In this document: piece by piece, positions 45,650 to 57,911 of the stretch
Layout of the letters: each line of letters starts with the position of its first letter
Position numbering within the stretch: the first letter of the stretch is position 1
Source: Liolophura sinensis
Taxonomy: Eukaryota; Mollusca; Polyplacophora; Chitonida; Chitonidae
Assembly (NCBI RefSeq): GCF_032854445.1
Contig: NC_088300.1
Span: 73,585,005-73,649,004 of the forward strand
DNA length: 64,000 bases
Reading direction: 5' to 3'
Made by a program: the position numbers and the translations under genes
Notes under the pieces: generated by a model
Databases searched by the model: none
The model's input: the letters and a program-made list of their open reading frames with translations, nothing else
Told to the model about the DNA's origin: nothing

Positions 45650-48515
45650 ACTCTAAATTTAACATAGGCTCTACTGGAAATTATACATAAATAAATAAAT
45701 AATATACCGACGCAACACGGCTAGGCCAGGCTTTGCAGGATGTCAGAAAGATACAAAGTAGTAGGAATGGTATGGAATAGTGTCTAAAGACACCCACAGA
45801 AACAATCTCACCTTACCGATGTCATAGGTTTTCAGCTAGCCAGACCAGGTATTTCTTCAAGCATGAAATGATCATCCAATTTGGAATTCGATATGGCAAA
45901 GACATTTGGACAGAGCAATGTAAAAGTTGACGGAGCGATAGCACACAATGGCCAAAAGCGGTTGACAAGCGGCCAGCAATAGCCATCCTTCACACAGGCA
46001 CGTACGGTCAATGACTGGACATGACCAGCGCTTAACGTCTGACCTGGGTTTTAATTGAACTCATCGCTACGTCCACCTGCACAATGGATGAACAGGAGAG
46101 AACTGACCAGTTCCTGGCGAAGCTACGGGGGCAGAGTTATGACAAAGTACTCTAGAGTTTCTTCTCTGAAAAATGATCTCTGGGCGTATTCAAAGTACAC
46201 AGATATATGTCTTCTAGTGATATTCAATGAGTACGGCGTTTTCAGCGTGCAAGGACGTTTTTCTATACTCTCTTAAAAGACAAAGCGTTTAACATTATCC
46301 AGGTGTTAACATGATTATATGTTAAATGTTGTAAAAACGTAAGACTTTTCAACATTTTAAAAGGTTACACCGTGTAATGGTTATAAAATAATTTAGTCTC
46401 GTGAACACAACACCTAAAATTTGAATTCGATACAAGATAGTGTTAAATGGCATTTTCTAGTCATTGTGTAAAGTGTTAAATTTCCTACACTTTGGAAAGT
46501 GTTGACCTAATATTAAAATTTTCCCTCCTCCACCACTGACAAAATGCTGGATTTAGCATTGTTAAAATTATGTACCACTTTTCAGTTTTAACAGAGTAGC
46601 TACATTATACTGAATAGTCCCATGCACCAGTTTTGTTTGTCTTTGGCTATGTAAATATGTGAAGCAACAGGGATAGTTTGAGCTGGAAAACATCACTTTC
46701 AAGTTTTAAATGTGTTCTTTTCTAGCAGGGTGGTTCAATGTGTGAATGACAAAGGTAAAATCAGTTAGAACAACAGTACAGACGAGATGGCCCCGGTATT
46801 CGCGTGTGGTTTACGGTAGAGATAATCCAGCTGCTCTTTGTAGCACAGTGCTAAGATGTATGCGCCGGTATAATTACTGTTGTATGTTCTAATATACTTC
46901 ATGATCCTTGTGTATATATAATATTTACTACATAAGATACTACTGTATCAACGTTGTAACGTCAATATATGCGCCAATACATGTATAATATATACGCGTA
47001 CATTGTCTACAAATGAAATCGCAACCGAAAAAGGAAGAAATATTCTCTTGTAATAATCAGGTTTATGCGCCTCGTGCAAAAATAACGTCTTACTCCTACA
47101 AAACCAACCTAAGGATAATACTCTCTAAATGTTTCAGATGGTCAGTAAACAGTCCAGATGTCAGGTAATATCGAAGCCCCAGGGTCAATATCTCTTAGTT
47201 ATCCACGATCTATTCTAACCGTGCGCCAGGCTATTTCCCCGTAAGGCTTCTGTTTCTGGGACCTTATTTCCCGACAGTTAAAGAGATATTGGTACTAAAG
47301 GCTGTGACTTTCAAATACGCAGACACATGTATATGTTGTGTTTGAAACACACTTAGGTCAACCTTCTGGTTTCGTCCCGCTGTATTTGCTATTGGAAACT
47401 GTCTTCTGTTCATACCACCTGTCCGCCCACCATACAGGTGGACAGGAGTGTTTTGTCCAACAGGTACTGATCCTTGGCGGTTTGATGTTAGCTGTAGTTC
47501 TACTCAAATACACCGTCACCTGCTTAGAGTCACTCACCCTCCCACGAACAAGCCTTTTCGTTTACGCTTCACGTGATGACAGAATACCTGGACAAAACAG
47601 CAATCACTGGCGAATTAGTTTGTGTTCGGAAGGAGTGTTTGCTAATCAAGTTTTGGAGTTACAGACGGTTTGTTCTAAATACAGTTCGGTTAAATCCTTC
47701 TATCGTACCGCATACCTGGCCACCATGAGCTTGTGTCCGATGACCACTGGACACAAAGACTCAGATCACGTGTGTGGTTAGCCAACACCAGCGATTAGCT
47801 AACCAAATCGAGGATCGTGACGGGGACTCGACTATTACACAAGGAATTCCACCTAATCGCTAAACCACAAGCTTCCAGCTCCTCAGAACATTTCAATGAT
47901 AGGGACAGCCATTTGTAGAGGACTCAGTAAACGAAATTTTATAGTGTATCAAACGGTCCCGATTTCCTTGCCGTCATTGGGTACAATGCTGAAAGATTTC
48001 ATCCTCGCCACTGCCTTTGTTGAGACGCGTGCTTCAAATCTGCCTGGAATCCTGGGTATTCTTCAACAACCATGTGTTTCCTTGTGTTTGAACACACGCT
48101 CGGTTCTTTGGGGCTTACCCCTGCTGTGTGTTTCACGCACCTATCCATTGATCAAAGACAACCTATCAACTAAATGTTACAACTGCCTCATCATATTTCA
48201 AGTTCAAAAGATAAAGGTTCGTTCATAAAATGGAGTCTGTCATCAGCGATAGGAACAAGAAACATCCTTAATATTCAGTATTAAAATGTTCATCATCGAG
48301 ACATATTCATAAAATCTACGAACACATAGCTCTTTGCTAACCCCGTTAACCCTCATCATATTTTTGAATAAAAAACGACTTAAACTGTTTGTGTTAAAAG
48401 TCATGCTGGTGAACGATATAAAATTATGTGTGTATAACAAACCTTTTTTCTTCAATTCTCCTGGGTGTCAGGTGTATACGACAGAATTATTGTTTAATAA
48501 TATTTGACAATGGAA
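45650..48515. other. Intergenic DNA, no defended gene
   Basis: The reading frames at 47338-47781 (no ATG at its start) and 47896-48228 are longer than their neighbours but have no recognisable content, signal peptide or convincing splice sites. A short frame from 46084, MDEQERTDQFLAKLRGQSYD and then KVL-stop, has coding-like composition and could be a decayed fragment. Confidence 0.4.
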
Positions 48516-48517
48516 AG

Positions 48518-48690
48518 ATTTGATTTATTTATTTATTTGTTTGTTTGATTGGTGTTTTACGCGGTACTCAAGAATAATTCGCTTATACGACGGCGACCAG
48601 CATTATTGTGGGAGGAAACGGGGCAGAGCCCATGGGAAACCCACGATCATCCACAGGTTGCTGGCAGACCTCCCCACGTACGGCGACAGT
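48518..48690 (-). mobile_element. SINE family A, reverse, 5' truncated
   Basis: Begins TTATTTATTTATTTGTTTG, then GATTGGTGTTTTACGCGGTA, CTTATACGACGGCGACCAGC, GGAGGAAACGGGGCAGAGCC and TCCACAGGTTGCTGGCAGAC. Confidence 0.9.
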
Positions 48691-48994
48691 GGAAAGAGAC
48701 TTTGAACAGAATAACGTTGTCCATGTAATAGTATATAGAAATAAAGACATTGTTACATGGAAAGGCTATGTCTGCCACGGTTGGTTATTCATGGTTTGTT
48801 TAGGTGAGAAGATTATAGCGTGTGAATCGATAGGCTGAATGATTGCAGGCAACCAGCGCTGATGGGATCGTAGTATTACGTCACACAGCAGGAATAGTAA
48901 GAAAGTTGTGGTGAATTCCTGGATCGTATCAACCGGAATAGCGCCACTTCATGTATATGTAACCTGAACGCTAAATCAGCCACTTAACCGTCTC

Positions 48995-49065
48995 TCTACC
49001 CTCATGGTATGCGTGTGGTAACACGGCTTTCCCTAGCATGTTACCACACGCATACCATAGGGCAC
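48995..49065. repeat. Perfect 19-bp hairpin with 17-nt loop
   Basis: The arm ATGGTATGCGTGTGGTAAC (49004-49022) is exactly complementary to 49040-49058. Four further pairs (48999-49002 with 49059-49062) extend it past a single bulged C. The loop, 49023-49039, is 17 nt. It could be a recent palindrome, a decayed inverted-repeat element, or an RNA stem-loop. Confidence 0.85.
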
Positions 49066-49069
49066 ACGC

Positions 49070-50330
49070 AGAGTAGTAGCTCTGATGTAGCCCTGTATGC
49101 TTACACAACTCTATGTCTGTGTTTGGAAGGGCGACAAAAACAAAACACACATTCTATCCCATTTCCAAACGGTAGTGGCGAATGAAAGGCGAAGTTAATG
49201 GATGTAATGGAGTGATATATCTCACCCAGAGCACGACTTCTACAACTCCAGATCTCACCACTGACTTACCACGCCTTGGACTAGACATTTTCTGTACGGT
49301 GCTAAACTAATGTGGTTTTTACAGCAGCATGCAAATCTACTGTGACACAGGCCTTATGTAAGTAAGATAAGGAGGGATGCAAGTTTTAGCACATAGAAGA
49401 TTTTTTTTTATGAACAAGAAGAAATATAAGTCTCGGTGGCTGTTAACACAGTTCTAACGAATGCAGGCGCTCTGTGATCTGTCTGGGTTCTCAACCTGGA
49501 AGGTTCTCAAGCAAAGAAAAACAGAACAGCAGTTAAAGCCATTCTCAGTTACTGGCAAGATATACTCTGAAAAGAAAAATACGCTGGTGTCACACAGAGA
49601 TATTGTGAACACAAGTTAACAAGTGGCCGTGTGAGGCCTTAAAAATACACACCCAAGACAACGCTCTTCTTGTCAACAGCAATTTAGACATGGGATATGG
49701 GTTAAGATGCAACACAATTTTTACGAACAACTATTCGGACCCCGAAACTGATCCGTTGTTCTTACTGGGAACTTTCTAGTATCCCTAAATACGAGATACC
49801 ATAAACTATACCGTATTATTCCTTCATGGAGATTAGGAAATAAAATCAGCTAGACTAATTTTAGGGCTATTTAATATTATGGAACAGATATTACAATAAT
49901 ATAATTAAAGACGTACAGCATGTCTTTCATTCTGATAGCTCACAAAAAAACGAATAGATATTTTCCTTTATAATCATGTAACTCGCTAACATTCACTGAT
50001 TTAACCAGAGCTCTGGTGAATTTCCATTCTAACTCTATGTTGACGCATTCATCATTTCCTGTCAAACATTCCTTTCCCTTATGCATGGTGCACGAACATT
50101 TAATGCTTCACAGTTTCCTTTTATCGCATTCCCCAAAGTCCAAAGACAGTGTGAAATCACGCCACTTTGATACTGTAATTTGACCTGCTGCACACAACAT
50201 GTCCACAGACATATGGTGACAAAGGGGTCAGATAAAAGGCTACTTATCCCTGAAATACACGTGTACATTCTATATCAGTAGTGTGGCGTGTGGGCTTTGG
50301 TGTCGTTGTGAGGCGGAGCAATTAGAGGAG
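49070..50330. other. Intergenic DNA, nothing supportable
   Basis: No gene, splice-flanked exon or repeat that I can defend. Confidence 0.4.
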
Positions 50331-50337
50331 GTGCAGA

Positions 50338-50357
50338 TGACGTCAGAAATGACGTCA
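50338..50357. promoter_or_regulatory. Tandem CRE palindromes
   Basis: Two perfect TGACGTCA sites (50338-50345 and 50350-50357) separated by four bases. This is the consensus CREB/ATF site. No confirmed start site lies nearby; the closest frame on the right is the broken zinc-finger sequence at 50802. Another TGACGTCA lies at 52276-52283. Confidence 0.45.
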
Positions 50358-50801
50358 GAGTGCAATCGTCAACGAATGAGTCCTCCCCCCACCCAACGAG
50401 AAAAAAATGAAAACCAATCTTGAATAACACATAGGCCCTACAGTTAATACCAGTGGTGATAGCGTAACCCTCCAGAAGCCTTCATAAGCTCATGGAAACG
50501 CCCAAGGGTATTAATATGAATAAGGTGTACCAGGACTGCCAAACGGCCTCAGATCCCTATTAATTTTCCATAACCGACACGACTAAAGTGTTGTGCTGTA
50601 ACTCAGTCCCAAACATTCCATGACCAATCTGCATTGGTTCCTACTTTACCCAACCTGTAAGGAAGCACTCAAAACTCCGGACATAGGTTAACCGGCACAG
50701 AAAGCCCTTCTGAAAAGCGTCAGTGGTAATATAGTCTTGATTCCAAACCTTGTGATATGTCAGAGCGTCACCAAGGGAAACGTAATGTACAATGAAAGAT
50801 C

Positions 50802-51095
50802 ATGGAGTACAGTTGTCAGCAGTGTGCAAAGACATTCAAACATCGGGAGAGTGTTGTCAGAAGACATGTGGGAAAGGATGGATATACATTTGTCAAGACT
50901 GCCATCGAGAATTCTGTCGCATGTGGAGTTTGAAAGTACATCAGGGTACCTCAGTACGGTTGGGAAAGTGCCTTCACTACATTCAAATCACGATTGAATT
51001 GAGGAGAGAGTGTCTGTCCCATGTTCTAGTGGTTCGACCCTCACGTAGCCTTACATGTCATTCATGCGGTGTAAAGGATATAATTAAGAGGTACA
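50802..51095 (+). pseudogene. Broken C2H2 zinc-finger reading frame
   Basis: From ATG 50802 the frame reads MEYSCQQCAKTFKHRESVVR and then RHVGK, which looks like a C2H2 finger (CxxC, F, then H) lacking its last histidine. After a shift of frame near 50885 a second unit reads YICQDCHREFCRMWSLKVH. A third fragment, LTCHSCGVKDIIKR, lies near 51050-51095. Stops and frame changes interrupt it, so I call it a decayed gene or transposon-derived zinc-finger fragment. An intron explanation is less likely because no splice sites fit at the shift. The 21-bp array begins about 70 bases further on. Confidence 0.45.
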
Positions 51096-51165
51096 GCATA
51101 GAGAGAAAGCCCAGAGCCACGACGACAACGAGATAGCTGGCAAATGGTCACAGGTAACCGGTGAC

Positions 51166-51600
51166 GGTACCCACACGCCATGCTTATGTACCCACACACC
51201 ATGCTCATGTGTTCATGTACCCACACACCATGCTCATGTGCCCACACACCATGCTTATGTACCCACACACCATGCTCATGTACCCACACACCATACTCGT
51301 GTACCCACATACCATGCTCTTGTACCCACACACCATGCTCATGTGCCCACACACCATGCTCATGTACCCACACACCATGCTCATGTACCCACACACCATC
51401 CTCATGTACCCACACACCATGCTCGTGTACCCATACACCCATTCTCGTGTACCCACATACCATGCTCGTGTACCCACATACCATGCTCGTGTACCCACAC
51501 ACCATTCTCGTGTACCCACATACCATGCTCGTGTACCCACACACCATGCTCATGTACCCACACACCATGCTCATGTACCCACACACCATGCCCATGTACT
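51166..51600. repeat. 21-bp minisatellite (CATGTACCCACACAC type)
   Basis: About 20 copies of a 21-bp unit such as CCATGCTCATGTACCCACAC plus A. Main variants are GTGTACCC, TTGTACCC and CATACCATGC. Because the unit is a multiple of three and lacks stops, all three forward frames and at least two reverse frames stay open for over 100 codons. None has a plausible protein or a coding context. Confidence 0.95.
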
Positions 51601-53300
51601 AGGACAGGACTCTGAGAATCTGTCCACCTGTGACATCTAGGTATCGGGTGGGCTTATCAACGTGAAGATGGCCCTCAAGCCAAACACTTCCCCTTCAACA
51701 ACCTGAGATATTAAAGATAACTTCACTATAAGTCACTTTTTTTATGGGATACGCTGACGCACTTTTTAATTCTACACGCGATAGAATTGTTACTGACATT
51801 CTCGACAGATAGGTCAATGTTTGCCCACATAGCTTTCCCGACTGTAAGTAGTCCATGCACCCAGCTGGCATGTTTCCTTTGGTCACATATCCCAACGTTT
51901 GGCACACGTTATTCACCATCTACAATTTACTGCACGTGTACTGCACGTGTACTGCACGTGTACTTCATGGTTGGTTCTTCCATCCCCAACTATCTTCCTC
52001 TCTCTCTCGTAGTTCGACTTGGATGCGGACTTGGAGGTGGTCCTTGTGGCTATCAGCCCGGTACTTTTTCAATCAACATGAACGCTGATTTACCTATCAG
52101 TTAAGTCAGAGCCCCGTGACAATTCCCCGAATACCTTTGTTTCTTTAGGTTCGCTAACTACTTTTCTACTGAGATGATCAGTAACTTTTCTGGACCTTAA
52201 TCGACAAAGCCAATATTTTTCGTCCAAGATCGACCCCTGACAGAGAGAAAACTCGTAGAAAAAATCCGGTTTCGCTGACGTCATCCCTAGCTGATGTTAT
52301 CTGAATCTTCTTAATTTGCCTCGCCTTAATGTGAAGTCAGCCACTAAAGCTGAATTAATTAATAAGGTTTCTTTTACTCTGACGCTCGGTCAGGGCGATG
52401 TTCGTGGACACAAGCGTCGTGTTTTAGCGGCCCTGTCCGTCCTCATTCTGCATGGGTGTAAGCATTTGGCCTTGCTGACTGTACCGGATTCAGGGGCTTT
52501 ACCGAATACAGCAGGACCATCTGACTGATAACAGACCCTTTCATTCAGATTCTGCGAAGATATTTTCGTAATAAATCTGACTTTGATAAGGAAAAATAAT
52601 GCAAAGTCACAATATTTTTCTCCAAGCAATGATCCCCCCGAGGAGGTTTTCTTGCCAGCTCACCCTGACAAGTTACTGCAGTATCCTGCCCAACATGTAC
52701 GCATTGTGACACGAGCAAGGGTTCTCAGTTCCCTGCTCAGAAATGTGTGGTTCAAAATGCATCAGTATAACACTTAAGCTAACCGAAAGATCCAATTTAT
52801 TGCATTTATATTTGTCTATTCAATATAAGAAACCACACTGACAATAGAGAGCTAATATCATCTTCTCGGCTTTCAAAACTTAATAGATTTTTTTTACATA
52901 TTTTTCTGTGATAACTGTGTACTATATCATTTGTTTCTATCTATATGTAGTGGCAGACTTTATGTTCACATTAATAGATCACTATGGCCACACGACGTAC
53001 TACCTGGTATATGTCATTTAGTTGTTGGTAATACTCGCCTTTTAGGCGTTTCTTTACCCTGCAGTATGCCATTTGAGTAATTCTAGGCCAGTGACTACTA
53101 ATATATTGCATGTAACATCACTGCATTTTTTCTTTAACCAATTCTGCTTAATACACGATGCTGGAGCTCGGGGTGGGGGTTAGGAATCGTGTCCTTGCTA
53201 TTATCTAAGCATTTGCATGTACATGAACATTTAGAATAAAATCCTAACCAAGAGGCCATGTTTCGCCGGTTGCGGCGTGACTATTTGCCAGATATTACAC
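51601..53300. other. Intergenic DNA, no defended gene
   Basis: Several short open frames with mixed composition (for example 52316-52528 and 52583-52777) show no family. ACTGCACGTGT occurs three times in a row near 51930-51962. TGACGTCA lies at 52276-52283. Confidence 0.4.
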
Positions 53301-53307
53301 TGTCGAG

Positions 53308-53527
53308 TGGACCTCCATGGCCGAGTGGTTATCGTTCCAACGCGGCACAAGATTCGCGATTCTCTCACGAATGCGGTCGCTGTGAAATCAGGTCAAGTTC
53401 AGACCGGTTTCCTCTCCGGTTGTAGATAAGGTTTCCCCCAGGTTTCCTTCCACCATAATGCTGCCCGCCGTCCTATAAGTGAAATATTTTTGAGTGAGGC
53501 GTAAATCACCAATAAAATCAATAAAAA
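53308..53527 (+). mobile_element. SINE family A variant with Leu/Ser-tRNA-like A box
   Basis: Head CCATGGCCGAGTGGTTATCG resembles the A box of serine or leucine tRNAs more than other copies here do. The middle is shortened (TTTCCTCTCCGGTTGTAGAT, then TTTCCCCCAGGTTTCCTTCC). The end is ATAAGTGAAATATTTTTGAG and GGCGTAAATCACCAATAAAA. Confidence 0.82.
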
Positions 53528-53812
53528 AATTACATTGTCGTCGCTGCTCTCTTATTTGATGTCGTCTGTTGAGCAAAAGTGGGTGTGTCTTCCTGCCACT
53601 ATAACAGCCAAACCAATCTTTAATAGTCACATCTTGTCTGAAAACCTCGCCTGTCTCTGATTTCTTTGTCCGCTATAGTAGACACTACATCAGTTTTCTT
53701 CTTCAACTCAATCTAACAAATGCTGCAACATGAAAACAATACTGGAAAATATAATATCGCACGAGTGTTGTGAAACGTTGTACTGTGCTTCACCCAGTGT
53801 TATAGGTTGTCA

Positions 53813-54026
53813 TATGGAAGCGGGTTAAGGCCATCATTGCACCACAGTAGTATTGTCCCCTCGAAGGAACGAGGCAATGGAAAGATACTACTTAGTGATG
53901 GAACGAAGTCACGGAACGATGGAACGAAGCGATGGACAGTGCGAAGCCATAAAACGACGTAGGCACAGCTGTATTGCTTCTCAACATCGTTCGACTTTTC
54001 ACTATGGAAGCCGGTTGCGGCCAGGC
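53813..54026. repeat. Direct repeats around an ACGATGGAACGAAG cluster
   Basis: TATGGAAGCGGGTTAAGGCC (53813) and TATGGAAGCCGGTTGCGGCC (54003) are imperfect direct repeats. Between them lie short imperfect repeats of GGAACGAAG/GGAACGATG and a small hairpin (AGTAGTAT with ATACTACT). Confidence 0.4.
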
Positions 54027-54029
54027 GCG

Positions 54030-57000
54030 TTTTCTTGATTTCGAAAATGTTATATAGAAAAGCATTGATACGAGGAACTAAAGCTTAGAGTTATTTACAA
54101 TGATGTATCTTCAGAAAAATTTTACCTTGAAAACTTTACCACTGTCAGATTTTAAAAAAGAACACTCAACATTTATAGTCATTCATAGTACTTAATAGAC
54201 TGTTTAGCAACAACAATCAAGCATACTGACTTCGTTGAAAGAAAAGACAACACTATAAGCAAAATGTGCATATGCATCGATAAAGCATACAATACAAATT
54301 TATAAACAAACCTTTTTATTTTTGTGATGTTCTTTAACATATCGCAGTTCAAAGTATACTTGGGAAAATCGGAAGCGCCTTCTTGTTATCAATTTTAGCC
54401 AATCAGGCGAGAGTTCATTCTATAACCGGAGGACGTACATATTTCCGCTGTGACATCCCTGCTTTGTCTTTTTGTCATAGACTGAACAACACCGGATAAA
54501 TCACCTTTCAGGCTTATCTAAAATGGCGTATCCGATGGCTTCGTACGAATTCCAAACGTTGATTCTCGTTGATTCTCAGAGTCAGAGTACTTTAAGCGCG
54601 TCGGAAAAATGCCTCTGGCCATTTACATATATCTCCAGCTCTCGTTCGAAATAACTAAGGGTATAAATTGTTGGCATATCTAAAATATCAAGAGGCAGCG
54701 AGAGTAAGTGGTAATAGGACATTGCAGGTCGTATATACCTTTGCTTGTTTGTTCACTTCAGCTCTAATGTCACTTTTGATATTAATTCGGTCGTATTTCC
54801 TTGTATTAGACCAGTCCACATGCCGATATACATGTATTTACAGTGCTGCCTCACTATAAAGCCACGCCGATGACACCATGCACAAGATAAACTGATGGAA
54901 ACTCCGACAGCCCTAGGGCGTTGTCAAGCCCCTCAGACAAAGGTTCTAGAGCTTCAACATAATATGTACAAATGGGCGGAGTAGACGAGAAATCGTAAGC
55001 TTCCAAACTCAAAGCACACAGGTTTTCTCTAGCCATACTACTACATCAAACACAATCCCCAGTGTCCTCTTATTCGAATCACAAACATTTAAATTTCTGA
55101 CAAAACTCGTGTAGACTATCAGAGAAGAGATGGCATCCATGTCAACTGTAAGTAGTGGAAAGTGGTCGAGGCATATAGATATTGAATGTCAACGAGCTGT
55201 ATCGAGTGTTTTCCGACATTACCGAAACATTTGTGAAAATTCTTCCTGTTACTGTTTTATTCGGAAAAGACATTGGTGATGATTGAAAAAAAGTTTTAAG
55301 TAGATCGCTTTAATTCATAAATAAAATATATCGAACAACCTTATGGTTTTATATGTGTGAACAAAAGAGCGCTGTCCTATTTCTGCGACATGTTATTTTG
55401 ACAACAATGTATGACATTCTGTTGTTCTTTCATGGTCATCCCGCGTGCGTGCTAGTATATTTCCGTATAGTGCCCTTTGCAAATGCTCCCTGTCGTTACT
55501 CAGAAAAAGTGTGGTTTCCACAGATCTACATAGTCAGTGCACAGCATTGCATTAACTGAGGCACAAAATCCCACATAAAGGCATTTACTTTGACTATGTC
55601 AAGTTGGCTATTATTTATGAGTAAAAGGATTTAACATTTTAATGAACAGTTGGAAGGACCAGGTAGCTTTCTCCGAACTAAAGAATTCGCTTGTAACACT
55701 GCTCGCTTCAAGTCCATTTCCTGTAAACAACAACCATTGTATTTTTTTCACATTACAAGTCAATCATACCATATTCTCACCAGTCCTTGTCGCTGGAAGT
55801 GTTTTATGTGGTCTTGTACAGCAACCGACGTATTTTTTTCTATACGCAACACATGTTTGGAGAACTGACCAATGATGTCAATGCGACAGATGGCGAACAA
55901 AACTATGGTTTGTAGAAGAAGTCGATAAATCATAAGTTACACTGGTTAACAATTGAGAATCTCACTAGAAGCTGTTCAGGCAGATCGATGTGGAGTACAA
56001 GTGCATAATACCTAAAAATCAATAACGGTCCAGGTGGTTAGAGGACATTTCCAGAGTGGGGAAAAGTGCGGGGGAGGCAGTAGCTATTTCTACCGGAAAC
56101 TTCACAAGAAAATATGTGCCTACATGTAACACATATCCCTTGTCATTAGCTCTTCCGGAACAGCAGTTGGTGGCCAATGGGCTTCTTATTAGGACGTGAA
56201 TACCCTTCCAGAAAACATGCTGTCCATTCCATATATATTATCCTTTCTCAAAATCTTCAAAACCAAAATATGCAAAACCTTGCTTTGGACAAATCTGGAC
56301 ATTTCTCGCCTGCCATTTTGCATGCCGATGAAATGTCGTCCTGTCCGTTATTGTTTCGATTACACAGAAGATAGCCTTCGATATGTATGTTCAATACTAA
56401 TGTGGACATTTGTGACGACTTCAAACAGGACCTTTAGCCGCTTAAGGAGTAAACAGGGTTGAGCCTTGAGAAGCTCTGACTGGGAGAGCTATGCCCACGC
56501 ACGGTTTATGGAACGTTAAGTCAAAATGTCAAAGTATAATTACGTCAGAATACATCTGTACTGTACTTAAGGATGGTCGAATGTATTCACCTGGAGTGTA
56601 TGACAAATTCATTATAGCATTGTTAAGCATACCGCGAGATATTATTCTCTTTATTAGCCATCACTTTTAGTCAAATATAAAAAATGAGATATATGGTCGG
56701 TGAGCGAGAGTGACTGGCCTGAGCGTTTGTCCGGTAGACTGTTGGTGGCGTATATCAAGGTCTTCTGGCGCAGCAGGGATGACCGTCTGGTGAGTTCTTG
56801 CTATACTCTTTTCTACCACCCTTACTACCCCAGAAAGTTCTCCTGGGGGTGAAAACTGTGATTGTAATGCACAGACAGTGACTTGCAAAACAAATACTAT
56901 TTAGACATAAGTTCAGACAGAAAAGAATGCCTTATGGGTAGTAAAGTGCGTTCATGTGTTGTGCAGATGAACCATCGCTCTGTAAGTAACCACATATTCC

Positions 57001-57905
57001 CACTGGCATAAACATAACGCTTGTTTTAAAAATATACTTTTTTGTAAACCTTGATGAGTAAGAAAAGGACGGAAATTTGTTTTGTTCGTGGAAAATAAAT
57101 GCAGACTGTGTCAGTATCCACCGAAACACTAAGCTGTGTTAATGAGAGGAAGTTCTATGTATGTCCAAAATATCTCAAAAGCATAACTTTGGTACTCAGG
57201 AAACCAGCTGTTTTATACAACACGATGCTTAAACGATGCACAATAGAACGATGCTTTGGCCATGTTGTAGAAACCGTATATACATGTGGTTGCAAATAAG
57301 GTCAAGAATGTAAAGACCGCAGATTATGTAAATCAATACATAATTTTATAAATAAAGATTAATATTCGCTTTATAGTTCTGAATATCCTCCAGCGGAGGT
57401 TACTTTGTGTATGTCACAAAGGCTAAATACCTAACCACTAAAGTTTAGTAATAAACTGGATCTGAATCTTTTATTTTTTTGATGGAAAAAGTTATGCACG
57501 GTTTCCAATGAAACTTTGTGGGTGACTTGGTCTTGGCACAAACACCAGCTCATTTTATTTTGGCCCGGACCTGCAGCTGGATTCGGATCCGGATATTTGC
57601 TCAACCATTCGTCGGCATTGTAACACGGTACTTGTAGAGTTTAGACCTGGCATAAGCACCAATCCATTACATTTTATTCGTGATTCGCACCCAAAATTGT
57701 TTTACCGATTCGTCATTATTCACAATGTCTCGTCTCTCAATGTCTGCAACTTGACAGAAATAGGTATGCACGGATTTTGACGAAATGCTAATGTGTACAT
57801 TTTGACCATGTTATATCTTAGTTGTGATCCGAATTTGGATCCATATCCAGAGATTATTTTAACGGGTCTTAAACATTAGAGCATACGAAGGCAAATGGAG
57901 GACAT
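54030..57905. other. Intergenic DNA, no defended gene
   Basis: No recognisable exon. ATGGCGTATCCGATGGCTTC at 54523 has a good start context and opens a 43-codon frame, but nothing supports it further. Confidence 0.4.
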
Positions 57906-57911
57906 TGTCTT

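Noticed and set aside
47338-47781. 147-codon forward frame
   Set aside because: Begins at GTG, lacks an early ATG, and shows no family or splice support; kept only as a weak hint.
47896-48228. 110-codon forward frame from an ATG
   Set aside because: Length alone is weak evidence, and the residue pattern shows no domain, signal peptide or neighbouring exons.
51062-51640. Repeat proteins of up to 177 residues
   Set aside because: Several overlapping frames on both strands are open at once purely because the unit is 21 bp.
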